Positions 37,201-45,500 of a stretch of DNA of 64,000 nt are shown here, piece by piece. A program made the translations under genes and the position numbers. This DNA comes from Psococerastis gibbosa (lineage: Eukaryota; Arthropoda; Insecta; Psocodea; Psocidae): contig OZ020484.1 in assembly GCA_963971405.1 (NCBI GenBank), positions 7,626,001 through 7,690,000 on the forward strand. The letters run 5' to 3'. Numbering within the stretch: the stretch's first letter is position 1; every line of letters starts with the position of its first letter. The notes beneath the pieces are model-generated. The model searched no databases. It had not been told where the DNA came from and was given only the letters and a program-made list of their open reading frames with translations.

Positions 37201-37586
37201 TTTTTTCCATACCCTCTAATTTCGGTTAAGAAACAACGGTCTTCCAGAGGAAAAATGCGGGGCGTTTATGTGCCCCAAGAAATCGAGGTCTTATGTTCAT
37301 TGAGGGTCACGAGGAGATCATCAGCCAATATTTTTTGAACCATCGATCCACGATTCCATTGACGAGATGATGAAAACTGTCATAACAACTAACAAGTGAC
37401 CTCGGGACACAAAAAAATAATTTTGATCAAATGTCCAATCTCAAGCTTAGCCTATTAATATATTTTTAGATGACTAATATAATATAATTTTGTATTTTGT
37501 TTCGCAGGTCGGTGATGTCGTGGGTCGTCCCAATCGCTCTGGGCCTTGTCGCGACGGTCATCTACCGGTATTTCTTCGTGCACTAA
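19266..37586 (+). CDS. Cyt-b5: Cytochrome b5, microsomal type
   Basis: Four exons: 19266-19379, 29826-29954, 30831-30901, 37508-37586 (TAA at 37584-37586); phases 0, 0, 2; GT-AG throughout; 130 aa. The family is a haem electron carrier on the cytosolic face of the ER serving desaturases, elongases and P450s. Visible: the haem-binding fold with [18 protein letters not shown] (axial His39), [20 protein letters not shown] (second axial His63, spacing 24 as usual), an acidic/basic linker in exon 3, and a C-terminal membrane anchor, about residues 110-128 ([15 protein letters not shown]), ending YRYFFVH. Length is normal for tail-anchored b5. Oddity: where the family has a near-invariant Trp before the hydrophobic strand (T-W-L-I-x-H), this protein reads A-K-I-I-I-H. 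Intron 1 is 10.4 kb and intron 3 is 6.6 kb, both repeat-filled. Confidence 0.95.
19641..19760. mobile_element. Poly-G element (family G) with 12-bp direct repeats
   Basis: TGCAGCCACAAT occurs on both sides (19629-19640 and 19761-19772), a likely target duplication. The element contains TACAAGGTCGTGCCCAGG, a G run, and ends CCCCCCTGGGCACGGCCATG. It lies in cytochrome b5 intron 1. Confidence 0.65.
20424..20818. mobile_element. Composite hairpin MITE with TTA target duplication
   Basis: TTA flanks on both sides (20421-20423, 20819-20821). Outer arms GGCGCGGTTTCCACCGACCT through ACGGTGACGTGGTAGCAGAC. An inner hairpin (about 20495-20749) has termini GGTGGGGTTTCC and an AT-rich interior containing ATCATTGATCAATTTTAAC. 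The inner right junction (CCGCCTTTATTAAGGATATC) differs from the other composites. Confidence 0.7.
20988..21371. mobile_element. Composite hairpin MITE
   Basis: Outer arms GGTGCCCATTCCATTGACCG and ...GAATGGGCGCC, TAA on the right. The inner hairpin starts GGTGGCGTTTCCACCGACCT. Very similar to 5418-5771 and 61807-62186, including the interior ACATTTTAATAGATTTCT. Confidence 0.7.
21830..22210 (-). repeat. Interspersed repeat family R-E
   Basis: Reverse-oriented relative of 28510-28990, 36738-36885 and 53160-53290. Shared blocks: CCTTTAGGGTGC-type, CTCGGGGGAAAGGGGAGT, GTAAAGTCACACGATTAA. No frame or termini that classify it. Confidence 0.45.
22286..22462. mobile_element. Poly-G element (family G), longest copy
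   Basis: Termini GGCCGTGCCCAGGTTTTTAT and CCTGGGCACGGCC form a ~13-bp inverted repeat. Two G runs flank an AT-rich middle shared with 15422-15600 (ACGTAATTTATTAATGA, CATACAGGTTTACATAC). It lies in cytochrome b5 intron 1. Confidence 0.65.
22525..22965 (+). mobile_element. Deleted Tc1/mariner-type element
   Basis: Left end GGGACCATTTTTAAAAT and right end ATATTTCAAAATGGTCC are inverted relatives. Between them is a short frame (22739-22873) with a transposase-like helix-turn-helix. The catalytic DDE domain is absent, so the copy is a non-autonomous deletion product. Confidence 0.55.
22739..22873 (+). pseudogene. Truncated Tc1-like transposase N-terminus
   Basis: 44 codons reading [20 protein letters not shown] then DIGTQF, the typical first helix-turn-helix of Tc1/mariner transposases (ERxxIxxLxxxGxSxRxI), followed by unrelated residues and a stop. 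No catalytic part. Confidence 0.6.
22989..23145 (-). repeat. SINE family T1, head-less copy
   Basis: AAATAAATAAATAAATAAGG tail (plus view), then TTACTAAGCCAACCTAGCGG and CCGAAGCATGGCCAGAAAAT. The tRNA-like head is missing: a 5'-truncated insertion. Confidence 0.65.
23200..24130 (+). repeat. Region with family R-D blocks and a T2 tRNA-like head
   Basis: 23200-23300 and 23870-24130 match parts of 12010-12330 (GGTAAGCTTGT, AGCCGGTGTAGGTTGACATT, CGTTGGC). At 23615-23690 lies a tRNA-like segment, TAGTATAGTGGCTAACACGA and GATCGTGGGTTCAAGTTCC, followed by AGTTTTTTC as in the other T2 copies. The rest is unclassified. Confidence 0.45.
24150..24300 (-). pseudogene. LINE ORF2 3' end (family C)
   Basis: On the minus strand it ends with the same sequence as 3931-4185 and 7863-8085 (GATCGTCAATCTTCGATAG). 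Strongly 5'-truncated. Confidence 0.5.
24683..25014. mobile_element. hAT-like non-autonomous element
   Basis: Ends CAGTGCCGGGTTTG and CAAACCCGGTACTG are inverted repeats of the CAGTG type usual for hAT elements. Adjacent GC-rich blocks GGGGGCCC are also mirrored. The 8-bp flanks CGTATTTT and CTTATTTC match at 6 of 8. The interior has no transposase. Confidence 0.6.
25166..25444. mobile_element. Composite hairpin MITE, partly deleted
   Basis: Termini GGCGGGGTTTCCACCGACCT and the complement before TAA at 25445. Contains the nested inner hairpin start; its right part is deleted after CATGACGCCATTTT. Confidence 0.65.
25560..27980. other. Cytochrome b5 intron 1, mostly unexplained
   Basis: AT-rich sequence with no frame above chance. 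The only recognisable piece is a family T4 repeat at 26745-26870. GAAAATAAAGTCAATTTTCT near 27000 resembles the AATAAAG ends seen elsewhere. Confidence 0.5.
26745..26870 (-). repeat. Interspersed repeat family T4 (tRNA-like)
   Basis: Shares GTGTTGAGTTACGACA, GATCGCATGGCGTGTAGA and CCATCGAAGTC with 29590-29725 and 53575-53690. On the minus strand GGCATAGTGGTAGCTTGT resembles an A-box. Probably a SINE. Confidence 0.45.
27983..28195 (-). repeat. SINE family T1
   Basis: Near full length in minus orientation: AT-rich tail at the left, body (CCAACCTGGCGGAGTTAGGG), and a tRNA-like head at the right with CACTACTCTACATG. Most of the A/B-box spacing is kept, with a small deletion in the head. Confidence 0.7.
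28510..28990 (+). repeat. Interspersed repeat family R-E with internal duplication
   Basis: GAGTCCTGGTCACCCCCGAT and the next ~100 bp occur twice (28516-28613 and 28748-28845). Then CAACTCCCCTTTCCCCCGAG, a C run and GACAGGGTCGCTTAAA. The same order occurs at 36738-36885 and, reversed, at 21830-22210. Confidence 0.5.
29590..29725 (-). repeat. Interspersed repeat family T4
   Basis: GTACCCGTGTTGAGTTACGA, GATCGCATGGCATGTAGA and CATCGAAGTC as in 26745-26870. It lies about 100 bp before cytochrome b5 exon 2. Confidence 0.45.
30475..30720 (+). pseudogene. LINE RNase-H/zinc-knuckle tail (family B)
   Basis: [11 protein letters not shown] in one frame, then after a frameshift [20 protein letters not shown] and [12 protein letters not shown]. 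This is the LNRLRTG...CDCG...HLLVCP signature of a non-LTR C-terminus. It lies in cytochrome b5 intron 2. Confidence 0.65.
30899..32020 (+). repeat. Tandem array starting at the cytochrome b5 exon 3 donor
   Basis: Units begin AGGGTACGCAT at 30899, 30978, 31197, 31391 and 31870, then GGTGGCGAAAACGCCAAATG, AAAGTGCTTGCG, a CACGTGAT/CATGTGAT block, GGCCGGCAATTT and TTAAACCATTT. Unit length is ~195-220 bp, with the first internally deleted. The array is interrupted by SINEs at 31475-31740. The first AGGGTACGC is itself the exon 3 end and splice donor. Confidence 0.75.
31475..31740. repeat. Two tRNA-like SINEs (family T2) head to head
   Basis: A minus-oriented copy (31475-31567) and a plus-oriented copy (31573-31740) meet at their 5' ends, forming a ~190-bp near-palindrome. 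Each head has GTCCAGCGGTTAAGA (A-box) and GTGGGTTCGAATCCCGCC (B-box), then AGTTTTTTCTATATCCTCTA. Heads can fold like a tRNA (stem ACGCC/GGCGT, T-arm GTGGG/CCCGC). Confidence 0.7.
32205..32400 (+). pseudogene. LINE C-terminal remnant
   Basis: Frame shreds such as [18 protein letters not shown] recall the YWEARRRM ending of the elements at 58355 and 62583. The upstream knuckle is decayed. Low certainty. Confidence 0.4.
32490..34060. repeat. Large palindromic locus (~1.5 kb) built from ~330-bp units
   Basis: Plus-oriented units at about 32548-32880 and 32876-33205, then a partial one to 33318, face minus-oriented units at about 33318-33660 and 33640-33975. Each unit holds ACAGGGTGTGGCAGCATAAC, GTAATGCGCGCCATTCGGTC, GAGGCGGGACTAT and ATATTTATAAA. 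Outer arms are almost identical by eye. Weaker inverted similarity extends to 32490 and 34060. No coding frame. Possibly a foldback transposon; superfamily not recognised. Confidence 0.75.
34130..34628 (-). pseudogene. LINE 3' remnants (families D and A)
   Basis: The minus strand gives [19 protein letters not shown] (34200-34400) and, nearer 34415-34628, [15 protein letters not shown] with the KGCRARRR end seen at 1220-1628. Multiple stops. Two LINE ends side by side, or one rearranged copy. Confidence 0.5.
34642..35033. mobile_element. Composite hairpin MITE
   Basis: GGCGGGGTTTCCACCGACCT termini both ends, with two nested hairpin layers and the AT-rich interior TGGCGTCATGGGATATGTTA. Flanks are A-rich, no clean duplication. 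It lies in cytochrome b5 intron 3. Confidence 0.7.
36017..36239 (-). repeat. SINE family T1, full length
   Basis: AAATAAATAAATAAATATAG tail (plus view), body CCAACCTAGCGGAGTTAGGG, head GTGGGACTCGAACCAACAAC and CCACTACTCTACATG (reverse complements of B- and A-boxes). Best head of the minus-oriented copies. Confidence 0.75.
36738..36885 (+). repeat. Interspersed repeat family R-E
   Basis: CAACTCCCCTTTCCCCCGAG, GCCCTTAGGGTGCCTCAAGT and GACAGGGTTGCTTAAA in the same order as 28840-28990. Confidence 0.5.
36895..36975 (-). repeat. T2 SINE body fragment
   Basis: Reverse complement of 31660-31735: AAATTAACTTTGGTTGAAGA, GGTAACCTCCTCGTTATAAC. The head is missing; it lies just before the tandem heads at 37045. 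Confidence 0.5.
37045..37235 (+). repeat. Tandem pair of tRNA-like SINE heads (family T2)
   Basis: Two direct copies (about 37045-37118 and 37122-37235). The second has GGGCTTG and CAAGCCC that can pair as a 7-bp acceptor stem, an A-box-like GTCCAGCGGTTAAGA, and GTGGGTTCGAATCC. It is followed by AGTTTTTTTTCCATACCCTC. The anticodon-loop position 33 is not T and the copies belong to a dispersed family, so I read them as SINE heads, not a working tRNA. Confidence 0.65.
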
Positions 37587-37839
37587 CCTGTGTTTATGAT
37601 AGTCGGTGGGACCAAACGGACCGCTCTGTTCATTCCGATATGCCCCTGAATGGTGTTGGCGTGCATTACTCTCCCCTCAACTCAGTTGCCAGTGTTTTAT
37701 TTAGATGCAATATATATATATATATTATACTTCCATATTACTTCTGCTAACTTTTTATTGATGTGAATACTTCCATAGGCACATTAAGTAATTATAAGGA
37801 TTAAGAGCAATGGACTCCCGCATTAATTTCAATCGTAGA

Positions 37840-38101
37840 CGAAAGAGTTGGCACGCTTACGGGCCACGGCCACTTCAACAAACACATGCATAGGGTTGGC
37901 GTGAAAAACGACAGTAGATGCAGACTGTGTGAAGTTGAAGAAGAAACAGCTGAACACATTCTCTTTGAATGTGAAGCGCTGGGACAAACTCGATACCAAA
38001 CTCTTGGCCACCCTAGGTCTGAAGAGGAAACCATCCGATCTAATCCCATCACAAAAACACTAGAATTTATCAAAAAGACTGGTGTTATAAGATGGGCGTA
38101 G
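37840..38101 (+). pseudogene. LINE RNase-H/zinc-knuckle tail (family B), well preserved
   Basis: Frame reads TGHGHFNKHMHRVGV then CRLCEVEEETAEHILFECEA, ending KTGVIRWA and a stop; a short A-rich tail follows at 38169. The TGH...HR.GV...C..C...EH.L.EC pattern is standard for the C-terminus of RNase-H-bearing non-LTR elements. It sits 250 bp past the cytochrome b5 stop codon. Confidence 0.7.
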
Positions 38102-38381
38102 ACGGCAAACGTGGAAGCAAAAGACCTTCTAGGTCAACGCTTATAGGAACTTAAACGAGTAGGCCCCACGAAGGAAAAAAAAAAAAAAATACGAAAGAGT
38201 AAAGAAATGTTCATTTTCATTGTATGTGGCTGTGGTTGGCTCGAATTGGCCACAGTTTTGGAACTCCTTCGACGTGACATGCTCAGTGACTTATTTTTTA
38301 CAAATCAAGTTCAATAACCGTCGATCGGTTTCACGGCAATATAATGTACATCAATGCATAGAGAATATTTCTTCTAGTTAA

Positions 38382-38750
38382 GGCGGGGTTTCCACCAGAA
38401 TGCACTTAAGTTGACGTGGTAGCAGACATTCAAGACTTAGGCGGGGTTTCCACCGACCTCGCATTGCAGAATGCACATGACATGGACGTAAATTTTTGTT
38501 TTACTCTATGCCATAGTTAAAATTGATGAATGATCAGAGTTAAATCACAAACAAACAAACTAAAATTAAAAAATGGCGTCATGGGATATGTTAAGTACAA
38601 ACATTTTAATAGATTTCTATAAAAAGAAAAATTCAATGTCATTTGCATTCTGCAATGCGAGATCGGGGGAAACCCCGCCTAAGTCGTGAATGTCTGCTGC
38701 CACGTCAACGTAAGTGCATTCTGCAATGAGAAGTCGGTGGAAACCCCGCC
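38382..38750. mobile_element. Composite hairpin MITE
   Basis: TAA at left. Outer arm shortened (GGCGGGGTTTCCACCAGAAT, TTGACGTGGTAGCAGACATT), then an inner hairpin GGCGGGGTTTCCACCGACCT with interior CATGGGATATGTTAAGTACA and the mirrored right part. It lies between cytochrome b5 and WDR46. Confidence 0.7.
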
Positions 38751-38848
38751 ATATGAAACCTCATTTCTGGCTCTAAGATCGATATATCTTGAAAAATTTG
38801 ACTGCGCCAAAATGGAAATTGGAGGCTCCTTTACCATTATTCAGGACA

Positions 38849-39042
38849 GGACATGCAGAGTAATGGTACAGACTCCGACTTTCACCCGAAAGGTTGTTGC
38901 TCGAGTCCCACACTTGCTAAATTTTCTGGCCATGTTTCAGAGGGCATGTAAAGCAGACGGTAAGAAAGGGCTTTTATAGCCCTAATTCCGCTAGGTTGGC
39001 TTAGTAATTGAACAAAAATCAATATTTATTTATTTATTATTC
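38849..39042 (+). repeat. SINE family T1
   Basis: Head GCAGAGTAATGGTACAGACT, CGAAAGGTTGTTGCTCGAGT, body with a ~25-bp deletion, then CTAGGTTGGCTTAGTAATTG and a TTTATTTATT tail. Confidence 0.7.
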
Positions 39043-39214
39043 CATAGTCGTTCAATATCAATGTAACAATAGCTATAGAGGCCCATCACAGAATTTTCTA
39101 CGGGTTCCTACCTTCCCCTTCTTGTTACTTGCAAAATTTCACCATGTCTAGTATTTTTGTTGTGGAAGGAAAATAAAACATATTTTGTAATTATATCATT
39201 TTTCCATAATTCCA

Positions 39215-39325
39215 TAAGTTATATACTACTATGTAATGTTATTAAGTTATGGTACACGAAAAAAAGACTTTATATTCTTATTGCTCGCCGATTGTATTGC
39301 AATAAAGTCGTTGTTCATTCATTTC
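39215..39325 (+). repeat. Retroelement 3' end, relative of 5010-5142
   Basis: AAAAAGACTTTATATTCTTA and GCAATAAAGTCGTTGTTCAT parallel the same positions in 5010-5142, with the tail mutated to TTCATTCATT. Confidence 0.5.
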
Positions 39326-39354
39326 GTATTTGGCGTTGAATGACGTCAGCATCT

Positions 39355-39446
39355 GCAGCCTGATCATGGCGATTATAATACCGGTATTTATTTAATCCTC
39401 TGGTATTAAATAAATACCGGTATTATAATCGCCATAATCAGGCTGC
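39355..39446. repeat. ~90-bp palindrome
   Basis: CAGCCTGATCATGGCGATTA ... TAATCGCCATAATCAGGCTG with an inner ATACCGGTATTTATTTAAT mirror; one mismatch in the outer arm. A half version occurs at 27950-27990. It lies 150 bp beyond the WDR46 stop codon. Confidence 0.7.
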
Positions 39447-39595
39447 TGGTACATCAAAGAGTAGGTATCTAATATCTCATCGTAGATTATAGACACACTC
39501 AAATGTGATAAACTATGATAAGAAATAGAGAGCCAAGCACATGATAGGCCAAAATACACCAGTATGTAGACGACCACCTATATTTTTCAACAATT

Positions 39596-42500
39596 TTATT
39601 TACCTTTTTTTGGCTTCACTTTAAACCTATCAAGAACACTTGTAGGTCCGGACGGTTTTTCAGGCTCTTCAACTTGACGCTCAAGTTCGTTGTCACGCTT
39701 TTGTTGAATTTCTTCAAAATATCTTTTCCTCATCCCGTCTTTGACAATGGTTTTTCGCTTGAAGGTAGTCTTGGCGGCTTTGCCTGTTTTCTTCTTAGGT
39801 GTGTATTTAATGTCAGGCTGCCTAACATGCTGGAACAAATAAATGTTCAGATTAAAAGTTTCGAGACAGTGGCCACGAACAATAGACAAGACAGTAAAAT
39901 ACAAGAGGCTCAAATTAAGTTCATCATAACAGCCCGAAAGCAGCCCTATTTTGGCGATTTGAGATTAACATAATATCGGGGTTTATTTTTTAACACCATA
40001 TTAGTAAGGCGTTAAAATATGCGCGGGAAATTCAATTTAATAAATTATAGGAACACAATAATAAACATTAAAATGTACAGGTAGAATTGTGAAATATAAT
40101 AATAATTTTAATTAATGTGTGAGAAAAAATTGAAAACTCACCAAAAATATAGCCGAAGATTAATTTATCAATTTGAAGTTCCCGCGCATTTTGCACTCAT
40201 TTGTTTAAGGCAATTGAATGAACCCCGGTATCATCTTAATCCCAAATCACCATAATAGGGCTGGAGATGACAAGAAGGGATAGGATTAGAATTGGTGAGA
40301 AGAGAAATCGGGGTATAAAAATCATTGACGGAGAAATTAGCTATACTTGTAAGGAAACTGTAGGATCTTCAAACAGATAGGAAGAAATACGTGGAAACCA
40401 TCAAGGCAGAGGTTCAGCAGAGAATGAGCGCTATATATTAAAAGTGTACATTAAATGTATAACTTCGATTTGACGGTTGGAAACGGCGCCAATCAGGTGG
40501 TAGGTACCATGTAGCCAGTAGGTTGGGAGGGGGGGGGGGGATTACGAGGACCCAACTGACGAAATGTATTTGGAGCTTGTTGGGCCCCCTGATAACAGCA
40601 GGTGCGAGAGGAAATGGCTGGAGGAAGAAATACTTGTAGAGGGAACACGAAGAAGGGGAACAGATACAGAAACTAGATTGACGATGATCTCGGAACATAG
40701 GGATTGGAGCCAGAGGAAGTGTTGAATAATCGGGAGTGGAGGATGCTCATGCATTACACCGGGGAAACTAGAGTTGAATAGAGATGATGATATTGACGAA
40801 TATATATATAATAATAATACAATATGTATGTAATACCTGTTTTCAGAGGCGTAAAGTTTTAGAATGATGGCGGGGGCAAATATAATAATAATATACCATA
40901 TGACGTCATCAGGCAGGATAAGGAAAATTTGAAGATATAAGTGCAAAATAGTAGGGTTTTACGCATTTTCATAGTAGTAATTAAAGTATAGCTGTGGATG
41001 TTACAAAGCTAACAAAGGAGTGCTTATATTCGTATTGCTGCAGAGGGGCCCGGGGAGACATGAACCACGTTTTACATTACCCGAGGCTGGGGGAAAGTTG
41101 GACCACGTGCCCCCCCCCCCTTAACTTTACGCCCCTGCCTGTGTTGACAGATATTGACAGACCTCTGATCGCATGGTGTGTGCCACTGAAAGCGAATTGA
41201 TAACCGCAGCAACCCTACTATCTCGTTTCCAGATTAACTTAATATTAAACAGATTAACACCGGAAACAGGATTAAATAACCCTAAATTCATTTGTTTTAA
41301 ACAAAAGAGTGCAAAATGTGCGGGAAATTCAAATTTACATGTTGATCCTCGTTACATTTGAATGCTCATTTGTATTTCATTCAATTATAAAACTATGCAA
41401 CCATATTTCTTGTATTCACATAATTTATTAATTTGAATTTCCCGCGAATTCAGCACTCTTTAAAACAAATAGATCAACATTGGGGTTTAGGTCAGCCTAT
41501 AACAAAAGAAGGGGTAATGGAAAGGAGCCTCCCCGATGATCGCTTTTTATACACGCAGTATAAAAAACCGATCGGGCAAAGTGGGAACATCTAGCGGCTA
41601 ATCCTTTCACCACTGAAACCAAAGACAACCTTTGGGTGTGCACCGACCATGGCGTCAGGTTAGAAAGAATACTGCGAACCAACAGGAATTCTCAATAGGG
41701 CTTTGCAACTAGAATGGACATCTGACTAACATAGGTGTCATGAGAGTCTAGAGCATGCAGATTCTGCAATGAAGGAGTGGAGGACCCCGAGCACATCCTC
41801 CTTCACTGAGATGCACAAAGAGCAGCATGCTTGGGAAGCTCGCAGTTACAAGTAAAAGACCTACCACTTTAAACCTCCTCTCAAGAGCCTGGCTTCGAGG
41901 AAGTGAAGCGATGTAAATACTTTGTTGTAGGGGCACAATAGGCCCTGTACCCCATATAAAAGTTGGGAAGCCAGAGCAAAAACGCGAATAATTACTCCGC
42001 CACGCTTTGCCACACTCATCTAACCAAAAGGTAACGACGGTTGCGTTTGACTATTTAAGAATTAAAAAGAAACAAAATCATGTAATTCGTCAGGCAACAG
42101 TTAAAATTATATTATCAAAAATTTTCATTCTCTTAGGAGACTGACCGTCGCTGAGCTTCGTTCTTTGGCACACCATTCCCAATTCTTCCACCTTCCCCAC
42201 ATTTCGGCAGCTCCCTCTGCTTTTGGTGAAACTCTTTCTGCTGCTTTAGCAGTCCAGCTTCCAGCATCTTCTGTTGCTCCAGTGATTGACTCAACTTATC
42301 CTTCCTTTGTAAACTTCTCGGACTTTTTCCAGGCTCAAACTTATCTTTCTGCTTCTGATGAAGCTCCTTTTGCTGTTTAAGCAGTTCAATTTCCTTTTCA
42401 AGCGCTTCCACCATTCGTTGCTGTTTCTTTGCTAAACGGCACGTAGATTCGTAATTTGTCAGCGATGTCTTTGAACGGCGCTTTTCCCTATTCTTTATCA

Positions 42501-45500
42501 GTTTCTCAAGGCCCTCTTTATCTTGATTAACATCGAGCAGAGCTACTAAACAGTCTTCCCTATAGCATATGTCTTCCTCCCATTCCTTGAGCTCATCTAA
42601 TTTCTTTTTCATCCAAGACGGGGTTTCATCTTTTTCCTCAGGGTTTAGTCTTATGGGGTTCAAATCTCCTGCATGCTGGCTCCGCGCATTTTCAATCTTA
42701 TATTCCTCATTTTGAGACATAACAGTACCCAATTGGTTCTTAATCCTGGCTTCCAACAGTTTCAGTTCCGAAACTTCTCTCTCGGTACCTTCTTTAATAA
42801 TATTAACATTCCGTAATTCATCATCTTTACCGTTTAACTCCGCCTTTAATTGGACTAGTTCGTTTTCTCTCTCTGCATTGGCCATTGTCTCTTTCAGGTT
42901 CTTTTCCTTGGTTGAAAATTCAGATATTAACTTTTCATAAGACTCTAGTTTCTTTTTCAACTCGTCTTGCTTTACCTTAAGCTCGATATTCTCAGCTGAA
43001 ACAACCTTTACCTGATCCTTCAACTTATTAACCATACCATCGGTTGCATTTGACTTTTTCTTGCTCTCTTGAATGACTTTATAATGTAAATCTGTACGTA
43101 ATTTTTCAATAACACCTTTGTTGGTTGCATCTAAATGTTTCAACTTTGTATTTTCGTCTTCCAACTTTTCAACATTTTTTTCCAAACTCCCTTTCACTTC
43201 CTTTAATTTCTTTAACTCAATTTCTATGCTATCTTTTACTTCTCTAGCTACCAAGTTATAGCTTCCGACATCTCGCATAACATTCCCCAGTTTCTCTTTG
43301 GTTAGCAATATAGCCTTATCAAATTCTATTCGTTTCATGTTGTCAAAATCAGTTTCAGTATGACTACCTCCAAACGTCTTAACTAGATTCGTGATTACGG
43401 CAGTAAACTCTTCCCAATAACTACAAATTTCAGTTATAACCAATTTCGTTAGCTTGTTACTGTCAGAAAACCCTCTCATTTTCGCTAAACAATCTTGCAA
43501 ATCTTCGCCCACCATCTCTTTGCATTCTAAATCACCTGCGCCCATTTCGTATACGCACAGTAACTGATGTCGCACTTTTCTCAGTTCGTCCTCTTTTTCC
43601 TCCCATTCTCTTTCGAGGCCTTTCAATCTTTTTGCCCACATTTGAAACTCAGTGTCAACACTTAGCGTAGGCTCACCGTTTCCTCCCTGTGAATACTTTG
43701 AGTTTGCCGGTTTCTCCTGTTCCCCCGCACGGGTTCTTGTCACAGATGCCGATGACTGAGAAGTGGTAACTAATCTTGAGGAAGCCGGCTTTTTGGGAAT
43801 TTTGGATGGTACTTTTGACACACTTTGTGCGCGTCGTACAGACCGCTCCAATGTTGACTGAGCTTTCATCTTAGGGGATAAGGCTACACTTACTTCGCTG
43901 GCACTTTGCTCCAATTTCGGATGTACGATATACCTTAAAGGTTTCGTGTCCGCATTTTTCGGGGTGATTGGCATTGTTTTACAAGAAATTTAGTCCAAAG
44001 TTGTCGTTTAGTCTAAGGATATTATTTACTTAATATAATTATCCCTATTTTGTAAACATCTGCGAAGTTTACATTGTTTCCTTTGGAAAGTACTGTTCTA
44101 GAGAGTGTTTTGTATTTTTTTTTATATGATATTTACAACCAAAGGGTCATTACAACTCTGTAACATTAACATAGTTACAGAGTTAGTTAAGTTACACACT
44201 GCACTGCACTTTACTGTGACGCGTACCGCGTGAGGGACAACAATCTTTCGGGACAGAGTTCTATGTGGTACTGCGTACATGCGCCGCCACACAGGGTGCA
44301 GATGCAGCTCGCGTCGGCCTCATGGTAGCCAGTTCGATTACAAATTTTGTAATGGAATCCATGTATCGCCATTCTCGTGAGAACGTGCCGGTTTGGCTGG
44401 TTACAGGAAGTCCATGTGTTCCAATATATAATGGCGTCATTCCCGTAGAATTCGGGGTTGGTATGGCTTGCCTTCTCTCTCCTATCCCTCAGGAACTGAG
44501 CTACTACAGCTGAGGAGGGCAGGTCTAGTGAGTCCTGTAGATCTTCGATAAAGAATTTCTCCCGTGCCATCACATAAACCAGTGTTTTGTATTGACATAC
44601 AGTATGTAAGTCCCACCCGTTGATGCCACTTTTATTGTAGAATATCAATTTCAAACTACGAATACACGATCCAACTTGGCAACCGGGTTGTACAACTTGG
44701 GCACACACGATTCAGTCTGGTCTGCAGCAGATTGTACAGCCAAGTTGGATCGTGTATTTCACTGGAAATTTGATTGTGGAGCTATCATTAAGGGATACGG
44801 GGGGGGGGGGGGGGGTCACACCATACAGCCTATAAAAAACTTCACCTCATAACGCCTAATATAGGCGAGTGGGAGACAACATCCCAAAGGTCGGGCCGCC
44901 TTGAAATATCATTCACGAGGTTGCGCATAGGACATATACACATTTAACTCACTCGTACCTAATGAGCAAAGACCTACCACCCCAATGCAACCAGTGTGCT
45001 GCCCTACTTACTGTGCATTGCCATGCGGCCCGAACTATGTACAATATAAAATCAACACACCCTCCAATCCTGAGAGACGACACTAGCAGTGTCATCTCAC
45101 GTTGAGCCTGTCTCCAGCACACTGAACTTTTAGCAATGATATAATTACTATCACGGTTTAATAGTGTTAGCGCATATGCCACAAACATGGCATCGCACCC
45201 TAAATGAAAAAAAAGCTTTCGAAATTGTTTGTAAATAATGGCTGATCTATTGTAAAAAAAATACGCTGAGTTGATCCATACGTCACAGAAGAACAATCCT
45301 GGACAGCTGATTGAGGCATTCTTTGTGCAAGTGCTATGCGAACAACCGTCATCTTACAAAATAAATGATAAGCGCTGTGGTACGACAACAGTCAGCAACA
45401 TGCCTGTGAAGTGAAGTACCCATGAGACTTCTGTGAACCAAAGCCCCGCCCAAGTAACTCAACTATCAATATAATTAATAATAAGCTTACCAATAACTTC

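Noticed and set aside
41748-41936. Minus-strand 62-aa frame
   Set aside because: Shadow of the plus-strand CRFCNEG...EHILLH LINE knuckle.
42133-43974. Nested coiled-coil frame as a retrotransposon ORF1 or gag
   Set aside because: No zinc knuckle, RRM, protease or adjacent reverse transcriptase, and no flanking LTRs or poly-A tail seen; left as a possible host gene.
44949-45296. Minus-strand 115-aa frame
   Set aside because: Antisense to a plus-strand LINE RNase-H tail (RLRIGH...LTVH).
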